A stretch of DNA of 64,000 bases, taken from positions 2,366,001-2,430,000 of the forward strand of contig CANUEZ040000199.1 of NCBI GenBank assembly GCA_948099385.1, read 5' to 3'. How positions within the stretch are numbered: the stretch's first letter is position 1; the number at the start of each line of letters is the position of its first letter. Under the pieces are notes generated by a model. The model was not told where the DNA came from. It did no database searches and saw nothing but the letters and a program-made list of their open reading frames with translations. The position numbers and the translations under genes were made by a program. Of the stretch, positions 55,642 to 64,000 are shown one piece after another. The DNA comes from Fasciola hepatica (lineage: Eukaryota > Platyhelminthes > Trematoda > Plagiorchiida > Fasciolidae).

Positions 55642-56487
55642 TCAGACCACACTGGGCTTCGGGGTTTCTTCGGCATTTAAATTCTGGCCTTTATGCAGTA
55701 GGTAATGGTGCTTCCCATGGCATCCATCCTGACTACAACTGGGTTTCGTACGGCACATCGCTGCTCGATGTGAATCGTTGAGACAGACAAAGCACGCGCA
55801 CGGTCTCTTAACCATTTCCCATCGTTCGTCGACGTCTACGTTGCGGAGGCGAGGGCATTCCACCAGGCGATGAGGCGCCCCAAAAACAATACACGCCGGC
55901 AAGTTTTCACGTTCGCGAGATAACGCGCATGTGTTTGTCCATGGTTGGCTTCCACTTGGTTCCCTGGTCCAGGTGTGCGTCGTCGTAATCCTAAGTAATT
56001 TTCTCGTCTCGCGCACAAGTTGACCGAAGCTACTGTTTGCTATTCGGGCATGACGGTCTATAAACTGCGTCAGGTCTTCAAACGTGGTTTCTCGCCCAAA
56101 TCTACTAATCCCTTCGGCTTCCTCGGCCCATCTACCCTGTATTTCTGTCGGTAAACTGCGCACTATGGTCTCCAGTGTGTGCAGTGCGTTCAGGTCTGAT
56201 CGGAAATCTAGGTGATTCAGTGCGATGCTGCAGTTCTGTATTTTTATCACCAGGCTGGCTATAGAGCCCGACTCGCCTTTGGAAAGTTTTGCCTCTGATA
56301 TTACACCATCGATCAAATTCCGGGCGAATTTAAATGGTTGCCCAAATAGGTTTTCTTCGGGGTCCAGCGTCGAGCACCCGTCGATTGCTTCCCTGGCCCT
56401 TCCACGACAGTAATGTAGCAAATACAAGAATCTCTGTCCTGGATCGGATACTCTCCATTCCACAAAGTTCTCGTACTGTTCCACGCA
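55642..56487 (-). pseudogene. BEL2 Gag, N-terminally truncated
   Basis: Frame 56499-55642 (285 codons in total; the first few belong to the flanking Gypsy). From CVEQYENFVEWRVSDPGQRF it reads LLHYCRGRAREAIDGCSTLD, LFGQPFKFARNLIDGVIS, IQGRWAEEAEGISR, a first zinc-knuckle-like region and CFVCLNDSHRAAMC. About 13 codons between DPEE and NLFGQ, including the ARKIL segment of BEL1, are missing. The end continues HKGQNLNAEETPKPSVV. The Gag N-terminus and coiled-coil part present in BEL1 are absent because the insertion starts here. Confidence 0.9.
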
Positions 56488-56492
56488 TGCAC
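56488..56492. repeat. Target-site duplication TGCAC, right (BEL2)
   Basis: Exact match to 50663-50667. Confidence 0.75.
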
Positions 56493-56766
56493 GTTGCAAG
56501 CCTCATAGCTTTGGGAGCAAATTATTGCTTCCCCTACTTGCATTGTGACCTCCATCGGGAGGCGGCCTGCCACCCACCTGAAACGGCTGGCGTCACTGGT
56601 TATACGGCAGTTTTGGAATTCTAACTCGACCAGCGTGAACCAGAGTTCTGGATCAGCAGGTGTAAAAGCCGGTATGTGCAGCGTGGTAGCCCCAACGGTG
56701 GGGTCTGAGCAGGGTTTCCGTTCAGCAGACGTAGCGATTACTTTATCGAATGTAGACGGGCGAAGA
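56493..56766 (-). pseudogene. Gypsy Gag, N-terminal part
   Basis: The minus strand reads FDKVIATSAERK, then HIPAFTPADPELWFTLVELE and ITSDASRFRWVAGRLPMEV, the conserved Gag start of CsRn1-like elements (PPFWPDDPALWF-Q-E). It is open to SQSYEACNV, where BEL2 begins. The Gag continues at 50662. No clear ATG is seen upstream, so the true start is uncertain. Confidence 0.88.
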
Positions 56767-56970
56767 AATCAACGACCAGTTGGGCACTATAATCTTCGCG
56801 TGAAAAAAATCACAACGAACTGGACACCAAAAATACGTATGGACAACAAAAATTATTTGGTAAACCGACCCAAATATAAAAATCAACAGATAGGAAAACA
56901 ATAAAAAAACACAAAAACGTACATAGATGGGACATTGAAAGGTAGAAAACAAGGAAACTCACGTGACCTG

Positions 56971-56991
56971 GGGATCACATCGGGCTCACCA
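56971..56991 (-). promoter_or_regulatory. Gypsy primer-binding site, tRNA-Trp type
   Basis: The minus strand reads TGGTGAGCCCGATGTGAT two bases after the LTR. From memory, the complement of the animal tRNA-Trp 3' end is TGGTGACCCCGACGTGAT, giving 16 of 18 matches. tRNA-Trp priming is characteristic of the CsRn1 group known from flukes. Confidence 0.7.
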
Positions 56992-56993
56992 AT

Positions 56994-57301
56994 TGGTGGG
57001 TTGATAAGACCTTACTTCGCGGTTTCCTTAGTAAACGCGTGCTTCAGTCCTTTGTACTGCGTGGACCACATGCACGTTACTCTAATGCGCGGCACTGCAC
57101 GAATATGTTAGCCAGAACAGTATTCTCCACGACCCGTGAGAACGAGAAGACGATTGTGAGAAATAGTGGCTAGAGTGTACATGGGAGCGTGCGTGAGAGC
57201 GTGCGCAAGAGCAACGGTCAAATGGCAACCGTGCTTGGCAGTCAGCGTTCAGTTAAACAATAAACGTGGTAAAAGTATGAACGAAGATGACCACCGCTAC
57301 A
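56994..57301 (-). repeat. Gypsy 5' LTR
   Basis: Starts TGGTGGGTTGAT on the plus strand and ends TACA, so in the element sense it begins TGTA. Directly followed, in the minus sense, by the primer-binding site. Confidence 0.9.
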
Positions 57302-57429
57302 GAATGGTACCCTATTGCAATAAGCTCGCGGAAGAGGTCATAAATATCACAACCGCGAAGGCTTTTAGGAAAGCAGTAGACCCGTGTTGGGTGGCAGTAT
57401 ACCCCCGAGATATGTTAAGCAGCTTTTAG
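57302..57429 (+). mobile_element. CR1-like LINE (L3), right end
   Basis: Reads MVPYCNKLAEEVINITTAKA and FRKAVDPCW, the conserved C-terminal LINE block (compare NSWNGLPGEMV in L4), then stops at 57429. It completes the RT that broke off at 46062. Bases 57430-57595 show no feature and are probably L3 3' untranslated sequence. Confidence 0.82.
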
Positions 57430-57572
57430 GGTCAAACGCAATTTACTTATTGTTTGCACCTTACTCTGCCCGGGCTGATACTGCGCAAAATTTCTGCCTT
57501 TCAGACAAAGAAAATCGCGCAGTGTTGGGAGCTACGGAAACGCGCCGACAACACAACTATCCAGACACATGA

Positions 57573-58790
57573 TTGGCTCTAGCCACATCAAGTCCTGTGC
57601 ATGGATTCCTGAAAAATAGATCTTGCCTGACCAATCTCCTGTGCTTCTTAGATGAAGTAACTGGACGACTGGACGAAGGTAAGCAAGTTGATGTATGCCA
57701 CCTCGACTTTAGCAAGGCGTTCGATTCCGTTATTCATCGTCTTTTGCTACGCAAGATGGAGGCTTTCGGTATAGGTGGGCCAGTATATAGGTGGCTGGAG
57801 GACTTCCTCTCCCACAGGACGCTTTACGTCAAAGTGGGGGACAGCTGCTCCAGTTTGGTGAACGTCACCAGTGGTGTACCTCAGGGATCCGTCCTAGGCC
57901 CGGTCCTATTCTTGTTATTTATTAATGACCTAGCATCCATTCTTCAATCGCCCAGCTTTATTTTTGCGGATGATGTGAATATTGTTGGATCTAAGGGTAG
58001 GGCGGACTTGGGCAGGGAAATAGCTACCGTCCTGAACTGGGCATACAAATGGGACTTACCTCTAAACGCTCAAAAAAGCCATTTGTTGTCAAGGACAACA
58101 GAGAGCCTAACTGTCGCTCATGATCAAGGGCTGTTCACCGTAGAGGCAGCCAGTAGGGTTAAATACCTGGGGATCATCATGAAAAGTGACTTCAAATGGT
58201 CGGAGCAGTGCAACGCTGCTGCGCATAAGGCTCGTGGGGAGCTCTTTAGACTGCGATCAGCTTTGTCTTGCCGGAAGCCGGAGGTATTCGTACCTATTTA
58301 CATGGCTATAGTACGACATGACTTAGAAGGTAGCGTGCAGGCTTGGTCACCCTTCTACAAAAAGGACGCCGCCTGCCTCGAGAAAGTCCAACGTCTCGCC
58401 ACGCGAATGGTTGAAGGGCAGAGGGGTAAGACTTACGAGCAGAGACTCTGTGACCTGAATCTCTTCTCGTTGGAAAGGAGGAGACGTCGAGGGGATCTCA
58501 TAGAAACGTTCAGGGTAATGAAGGGCTTTTCTGGCCTTAGACCAGATAGTCTATTCCAATTGGCCGTAGACTCCAGAACAAGGGGACACGAAAAGAAGTT
58601 GATAAAAGCCCGATCTAGGTTGATGGCTAGATCGCACTTCTTCAGCAACAGGGTTGTGAACAGTTGGAACGGTCTGCCTGGTGAAATGGTAGATCTGCAG
58701 ACCGTCCAATCCTTCACATGTGCCCTAGATCGCAAGTGGTACGAGATCTTTCCTTGTAGCGAGCCTTGAGTATATCAACTAGATGGATGA
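57573..58790 (+). CDS. 5'-truncated CR1-like LINE (L4) with intact 398-codon RT frame
   Basis: Homology starts abruptly at HGFLKNRSCLTNLLCFLDEV (57600), inside the RT palm, so the copy is 5'-truncated. The rest is open to the stop at 58767-58769: CHLDFSKAFDSVIHRLLL near residue 50, VTSGVPQGSVLGPVLFLLF near 112, the catalytic FIFADDVNIVGS near 132, VKYLGIIMKSDFKWS near 200, FVPIYMAIVRHDLEGSVQAW, EKVQRLATRMVEGQ, and the terminal NRVVNSWNGLPGEMVDL. This is the best-kept LINE in the window and the likely youngest. It cannot encode a whole RT, because the fingers and endonuclease are missing. The TTG-initiated start is not biological. Confidence 0.92.
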
Positions 58791-58843
58791 CGGGTAGGAC
58801 TGTGTTCCTTCTGGAGTATGTTTTAGCAGACTTTTTCCCTCAT

Positions 58844-59072
58844 TGCATACTGTCTCAGTGAACGCTCATGATGCATAATATCTCTCGCAGTTGATGTGCG
58901 ATGAGGTTTCCGTTTCCCTCTCATTTTTAGCGGGGATTCGACGAAATACACTCGGCAGTGGTGGGTGCATAACTGTTGTGCATACCATCGAAGGAATTCT
59001 GGACGCTCGATTGGCCGTGGCCATTACCTGTCCTGTGCAGACTGGACTGAACTGAACTGAAGTGAACTGAAC
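58844..59072 (-). repeat. ~210-bp dispersed repeat, copy 2, upstream of unc-18
   Basis: Inverted copy of the repeat at 8529-8735: TGCATACTGTCTCAGTGAACGC at its left end, CATTTTTAGCGGGGATTCGA in the middle and GATTGGCCGTGGCCAT toward the right. The right end carries a short GAACT-type tandem run (59046-59070). Just beyond it, the minus strand reads GATCGAATCCC, near a Pol III B-box, so a tRNA-derived SINE is possible. It ends about 54 bp before the unc-18 start codon. Confidence 0.75.
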
Positions 59073-59125
59073 TATTCTGGGCCGGTCGTGGCGCGGGATT
59101 CGATCTGCTGGGTTCGCCATAGAAA

Positions 59126-60352
59126 ATGGCTTTGAAACAGGCGGTGGCGAAGAGTGAGTACATATTTATTCAGAAATATGTGTGCAGAGGTAATGGAGGA
59201 AATAATCATTCCACTGAAAAAACCGAAAGATTGGAAGGTCTTCGTGTTAGATCGGCTCGCTACTCGCATTGTTTCTTCATGTTGCAAAATGCACGAAATT
59301 ATGAACAACGGAATCACTCGTACGTTTTGAACATTTCGCTAGTGATATTTTTCAGTGGTTGAGGACATTACTAAGCGAAGGGAGGTTTTGCCCATTGAGG
59401 CAATCTACCTAATCACCCCAACGGAACAGGTATTCTCCTTCTTCAATTCTCATCCTTGCAGTCGGTGCAGTCTTTGATGGATGATTTTCAAGGGTCTCGC
59501 AATCAGTACAAATTTGCACACGTTTTTTTCACAGAGGGTGAGTGTTGTGCCATGCAATGTTTCATGCTCACGCTCTGTCGTAATGTGTCGTTGGTCAAGT
59601 GTTTTTGTGTAAACTTCCCCGGACCATACAGGTCTGCTTGGTACTGGTCATGAAAATGAATGCTCACATAAACTACGTCATGGTTAAAAATTCACAGGAC
59701 GTTTGTGTTATACCTTCTGCTTCGTACACATTGATCTCGTTTACTTCAGTTGGCTGGTGCTGGTGAGGGGCAAACAAAAGTAGTACACCAGTTTATGATT
59801 CTTAGTTTAGGAAGACAAACGGAACTGGTAGATACCGCTTGATTCAGGAGAGCCACCTAAAAATTATGATATTTCGTGAAATAAACAACAATACAGTGAG
59901 CAGCATCGCGAGGGCGTCTCCAAACTAGCATTTCTGACATCTCTCGTGGACGCCGTCCTCATTATTCATTTTGATACCGGTGATTGTGCTAACCTTTGAG
60001 CACTATCCGGAGCCTGAAGTGTATTCATGTATCAGTTGTTCTTCGAGCCGCGGCTTCCCTATTTTCCTTCCACCACGTACTGGTGTTGCATTTCAGCTTG
60101 TCCCGACGAACTTTTCAATCGATTATGCCATTCCAATTGTGCGGTTTTCTTGAAGACACTGAAAGAGATCAATATTGCATTCCTTCCTGTGGAATCTCGT
60201 GTGTTCTCTTTGGATTCACCTGTCAGTTTCCAATACTACTTCAATCCCACAACAAGGCAGCAGGGGCAGGGGCAACAGTTGGAACGGATTGCTGAGCAGA
60301 TCGCCACTCTCTGTGCGACACTCGGGGAGTACCCTCTTATTCGTTTTCGGAG
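59126..60352 (+). CDS. unc-18: Sec1/Munc18-family gene (unc-18/Rop/STXBP1 homologue), first five coding exons
   Basis: Host gene for the syntaxin-binding SM protein that controls SNARE assembly in neurotransmitter release. Coding exons: 59126-59153 ([12 protein letters not shown]), 59188-59319 ([30 protein letters not shown]), 59356-59429 ([20 protein letters not shown]), 59462-59537 ([19 protein letters not shown]) and 60097-60352 ([45 protein letters not shown]). Introns are 34, 36, 32 and 559 bp, all GT...AG, and codon phase is kept at every junction. The 566 coding bases give 188 codons plus 2 bases, about the first third of a roughly 590-residue protein, with no stops. The fifth donor is GGAG|GTGAGT at 60353. 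The next exon is not found before 64000. Very short 5' introns are typical of flukes. Orthology to unc-18 rather than Sec1/Vps33 rests on close residue agreement with Rop/Munc18. Confidence 0.93.
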
Positions 60353-61740
60353 GTGAGTTTACTGAGCGTGTCCTCCGCGTGTCCTAAACAATGTTAACTT
60401 TCGTGTTTTTTTGGAGAACTCGGGCCAGATCTGAAATTCTATGTCTATGCGAATAATGTAGTTTATGTACCAATTAACGGTAATCTGCACTTTTTTTTAC
60501 TGTTGCGAGGCCATACTGCGACTGGTTTCAGTGAGTATGTTTCACGAATACCGCGGAAGAATTGTGATTTCGCCCCAACGCTTATAGTAAGTGTCCAAAA
60601 GACTGGGTGTTTACTTTTGATGATGCGGCTGAGCCGCATCTCAACTAATCACTTACTTTTGTGGAGCTTCACCCATCCGCTCGAGTCATGCTTTATAATG
60701 GAAACTCCATTCAGTAGGGTACATTTAGCAAAATGAGAAATGGCACACTCAGGAAAAATTAGAATTGCGCTAATGGCATCATTGTGAGCTAATCAACACT
60801 TACCCTGCGCGGCCTTCTCAAATACGTTGGCATATAAAACGCCAAATCCGAGCGCAATAATGGCTGTGTGTTATTGCGTCTGCCACTGACTGACTACGGA
60901 CTGGAGATGCCGTTGGTAAACTATGCATACTTGTCGCAGTGTTGCTTTAAGACTACAGTTACTACACTAGAACCCTTCCATTTCGGTCTCAGCCGCGTGA
61001 AGAATATTTCAGTTACTTTGATTTCATCTTCTGTGGCGCATGCTATTCTCGTGTGTAGTATACATGAGCACTGTTGGTAGTTAGACGTCGATTTCTTAAC
61101 ATGGCTCATTTCTGATGGGAACACCATATGAGCGATATCGAGGTCGAGCGCAGATTATTAGATGTACAACAAATCAGTTGATCAAACAATAAAGTTCAGC
61201 AGGGCACGGTATTTCGGGACTGTTTTGCGCATGCCCCCCGATAGAATTCATCGACGTGAAATAGAGTATGAAAGGTCTGACCACTAAACTTAGCCATGTG
61301 GGAAGTTTTAAGGCTCCAGGGTGGGACCCATAGTATCAGCACACATCCGACTCAACGGGATTGCCCGCAGCCCAAATAGTGCTGTCCCGTCCACGTCTCG
61401 CCTCCCCACTGGGTGCATAGAGGTAAAGACAATTAAAGACAGTCCAAAAACCGGATCGATGGTCCAAGCACAAACAAGAGCAACAGAAAAAACAACCAGT
61501 TCCCACGCGACGGACCGGAAAAATTCCCTCCACGGCTGCTTTGTCACCGTCCCGTGCTGGGTTACAACCCCACTTGTGAGTTAGACCGTTGATTTGAAGG
61601 CTCCGGTTAGGTTTCTCATAGAAAAGCCCCTTTTGTGGTGTGGACAACCGCGAAGTGTCGTTCACCCAAAAACCTCTAGCATCCTTTGAAAGGCCCTACC
61701 AGTTCCCTTTCACGCAGTGTATGTTTAACAAATCATTGTG
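60353..61740 (+). other. Start of long fifth intron of unc-18; nothing else seen
   Basis: Follows the donor at 60353. Open frames at 60503-60736, 60868-61080 and 61308-61665 carry no motif and I found no next Munc18 exon (expected segment ending SQLLILDRGFD). Confidence 0.6.
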
Positions 61741-61744
61741 AACC

Positions 61745-61830
61745 AGCCTTGATAGCCTGGCGGTTGTGTCCGACGCACAACCGCTCATCCTAGGTTCGAG
61801 TCCCGTGGGGGTTCGGTAGGTGTGCGCTGC
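61745..61830 (+). repeat. tRNA-like sequence, probable SINE head
   Basis: A near A-box TAGCCTGGCGG and a perfect B-box GGTTCGAGTCC lie at tRNA spacing. Between them GCGGTTGTG / CACAACCGC form a 9-bp stem with loop TCCGACG where an anticodon arm would be. The T-stem and acceptor do not pair well, so this is probably a tRNA-derived SINE with Pol III promoter boxes and not a functional tRNA. The 3' limit of the element is not clear. Confidence 0.6.
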
Positions 61831-61989
61831 TGCTGTTTAGAGCGAAACAGCTATTCTGTACTTCCACGGCTTTTAGTAATAAGCTGACTGTTAATACTAC
61901 ACGACAAATCATATAATTTACATTCCTTTAACTCGGAGTCGATGCAAGATGTTGCGGGTTATTTTGGCTCAGGAGACGTGCCTAGTATT

Positions 61990-64000
61990 AGTAGTTCAAT
62001 AAGCTGAGGTGTCGGTAATTGTTCTCCGTGTATGCACTCACTGACTGCGATTTTTCAGAGACCAAGGATGAGTTTTGTCGGGATTTGTCCCGACTGCTTC
62101 GAGGTGTGTATTCGATGGACATCGTGGTCATTGCTGAAGATTTTATGACCAAAGATGGTCGGTTGTGTTCTGACCATGAAATGTTCCTAGCGAGGTTGGT
62201 CTTTTGCCATATAATGCAGCAGACTCGCTTGGTGTCTTCCTACGCATTCACGGCGTTGGACACATTGGCTATGCTATCATTGGTCACTGCTGATGTGGGT
62301 CAATCAAAGATTGCCGTTTACTCTGATCCATATCTGTAAACGCAGGTCACGCGTTGGTACGTGCTTCCTTCTGTTTACGTTTCATCCGTGGTCGTAAAAC
62401 TGAAGCCAACCGTCCCGCAGTTACTTCAAGATGTTAACCGATATCTACTTTCTTGGCGGAGCTATCTACGCAGTTATCGGTTCAGTCGAATGCTTAGGAC
62501 CCAAATGAGTAGAGTCAGCAGGTAGACAAAGCCTTGCGTACTGACCTCACAAGTGATATATCTTAGTCATCACTTGCTCTCTCAAATGCGTCCTTCCGGA
62601 CACCACACTTGATGAGGTGCACCAATCCCTGAGACATCGACTGTCTGAGAGTGCAGCCGAATGTCCAGGACCCAGAAAAACGCTGAGGACAGATCAAAGA
62701 AGCTTCATATACCGCTTCAAATGCCATCTATGACTCTGGTTCAGGTCGGTCTCACAAACGATGGATATCTTCGACATCAGTTGCTTTGTTGGATGCTCGC
62801 AGACTGGATGCCACATTCAATGGAGTGCGTAAATCCCTGAGTCGTCAACTGATCAGGAGCCTGAGAATTGACTGTGAACAGTGATGGGTTGGGAGTTTTA
62901 AAGAAATGGAGAAGACTGTGTCTATAGGCAGTAGTCAAGACCTTTACCGTTTGATTAGAAGTACCGGTCCACGGAGGCCTGGTGTGAGTTAATCAAGGAA
63001 TCCGAGGGCTCACAGATTCACTCTCAGGGACGTCGTCTGGATTGTTGGGCAGAGCACTAAAAGGCAATTCAGTTGGCCCACCTCAACGGTGAACCTTTCG
63101 AATATACCTGTAATAGAATCGATGCAGGTGGATATCACTCCTCCATCAGAAATGGAGGTTATGCGGTAGATAGATCAATTGAAAAGGTACAAAGCCGTTG
63201 GAATAAATGGATCGTCTCCATAATTTTCCAAGGAAGGAGGCTAAGTTTTGGTTTTCGGCTTGACGAAACTTCTTCGGGTAATCTGGGATAGTAAACAGAT
63301 TCCCAGGGAATGGTGTAAATCGGTGATTGTACCGATTTACAAGAAAGTGACGGATCCTCTTGTGAAGACCACGTAGGAATTAGCTTGGTAAGTATTGCGT
63401 CCAAACTGCTTACCGGGCGTATTCTCCACCGATTATCCAGGGCCCACGAAATGTGAACGCATGAGAATCAAGCCGGTTTCAGACCCGGTCGTGGTTGTAT
63501 CGACCACATCCTCACTCTTCGGCAAACTTTAGAGAATAGGCACATGTTCCGTAGGCCCACCATCTTTGTCTTTCTTGATCTGAAAGCGGCGTTCGACTCA
63601 GTCGACCGCACAGTTCTCCGGCGCTGCCTCCCACTGAAGGGTTCGCCAGTAGTTTATTTCTCTTTTCTAATGCTTGTATACAAACAGCCGAAGCCGAGTT
63701 CGTGCTTACGGCCATCTTTCTTTCGAGTTCACTATGAGAAGTGGTGTTTGTCAAGGTTGCCCTCTTTCACCCTTCCTCTTCAGTTTTGTGGTTGAATTAA
63801 TTCGTGAGATAGCCCTATTTTCGTGTGAGAATAGCAGCATCGAACTTTTATCAGACAGTAAACTGTCTGACCTGGAATACTCGGGCGATATTGTTATTCT
63901 GAGTGAAGATTCAGGTTAGTTGCATGCTCTCTTAGATGACCGAAACAACAGTGTAGGAATACTTGGAATGCGTTTTACACCTTCAAAGTGTAAAATGCTG
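61990..64000 (+). mobile_element. Decayed RTE-type LINE, runs off the window end
   Basis: Plus-strand RTE-like (SR2/Perere-like) element. It starts inside the endonuclease: VYALTDCDFSETKDEFCRDL and DIVVIAEDF (from AGDFNA), followed by an internal deletion to GRLCSDHEMFLA. The middle (62600-63300) has linker homology in several frames. RT resumes with RPGRGCIDHILTLRQTLENR, then FVFLDLKAAFDSVDRTVLRR (63565-63625), MRSGVCQGCPLSPFLF (63735-63785) and DLEYSGDIVILSEDSG (63868-63918), where the catalytic YADD is altered to YSGD. GMRFTPSKCKML ends at 64000. It probably lies within the unc-18 intron. Confidence 0.88.

Larger units (their letters stand above)
50668..56487 (-). mobile_element. BEL/Pao element BEL2, one LTR, 5'-truncated, nested in Gypsy gag
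   Basis: Minus-coded BEL element of a different subfamily from BEL1. It has a 3' LTR (50668-51045), 3' region, and Pol and Gag in order, but its right end falls inside its own gag at CVEQYENF. The 5' LTR and Gag N-terminus are absent, and the sequence passes straight into Gypsy gag. The 5-bp word TGCAC flanks both ends exactly. Pol is broken in at least six places. The nesting is supported by Gypsy gag resuming on the other side. Confidence 0.9.
46063..57301 (-). mobile_element. CsRn1-like Gypsy LTR retrotransposon, itself interrupted by BEL2
   Basis: Minus-coded. LTRs of about 306-308 bp lie at 46063-46368 and 56994-57301, sharing almost all of their sequence. Sense order: 5' LTR, a primer-binding site 2 nt inside, gag (split by BEL2), protease, RT, RNase H, integrase, 3' LTR. 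It sits inside LINE L3. The flanks GAGT (46059-46062) and GAAT (57302-57305) look like a 4-bp target duplication with one change, and removing one copy restores the L3 frame as NRVVPYCNKLAEEV. Without BEL2 the element is about 5.4 kb, typical for the group. Stops in RT and frame breaks make it inactive. Confidence 0.92.

Noticed and set aside
46063..57301. Gypsy LTR pair taken as flanking one 11.2-kb element
   Set aside because: The internal 5.8 kb from 50668 is a separate BEL element with its own LTR and duplication; the Gypsy itself is about 5.4 kb.
44922..58790. L3 and L4 as one LINE
   Set aside because: L3 already has its own C-terminal block at 57302-57429, and L4 starts again at HGFLKN inside the RT, so they are two copies in tandem.
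61745..61830. Functional tRNA gene
   Set aside because: The T-stem and acceptor do not pair properly and the anticodon stem is too long; a SINE head fits better.

Overview
This window is eukaryotic and most likely comes from a parasitic flatworm (trematode or cestode). Supporting this are the mix of BEL/Pao, CsRn1-like Gypsy, CR1/jockey-like and RTE retrotransposons, and one host gene whose first three introns are only 32-36 bp. No bacterial operons, rRNA genes or CRISPR arrays were seen. Apart from the host gene and one eroded transposase-like gene, everything recognisable is retrotransposon, much of it nested.

Layout. 1-7 kb: old single-copy-looking DNA with a decayed LINE (3.6-4.5 kb, minus) and a BEL fragment (gag plus 5' LTR, 6.0-7.1 kb). 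7-10 kb: unassigned, with two dispersed short repeats. 10.4-12.1 kb: an intron-containing, frame-broken gene with transposase-like and DUF4806-like regions. 12.6-16.4 kb: a CR1/jockey-type LINE with ORF1-like, endonuclease and RT parts. 16.4-19 kb: nothing coding. 19.2-43.35 kb: three plus-strand LINEs (L0, L1, L2). L1 is interrupted by a BEL-type LTR (21481-21840) and by a 6,696-bp BEL element (22370-29065, target duplication CAAGC). L2 is interrupted by a 10.3-kb composite BEL insertion (31744-42062, target duplication TGAGG). That composite contains an essentially gapless inverted duplication of 2 x 4,284 bp (31837-36120 and 36121-40404). 44.9-57.4 kb: LINE L3, split by a Gypsy element (46063-57301), which is itself split in gag by a second BEL element (50668-56487). 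57.6-58.8 kb: a 5'-truncated LINE with an intact 398-codon frame. 59.1-60.35 kb: the first five coding exons of an unc-18/Rop/STXBP1 gene (Sec1/Munc18 family). After that come its long intron, a tRNA-like SINE candidate and a decayed RTE LINE that runs off the end.

Insertion order can be read from reading frames and target duplications: LINEs first, then LTR elements into LINEs, then LTR elements into LTR elements, then the palindrome. Nearly all LINEs are on the plus strand and nearly all LTR elements are coded on the minus strand. The observations most worth checking are the large palindrome bounded by one target duplication, BEL copies that share an in-frame stop and a frameshift although they inserted independently, and a BEL insertion lacking its 5' LTR yet flanked by a perfect 5-bp duplication. 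I found no evidence of a new gene system; the novelty here is structural. All comparisons were made by eye.
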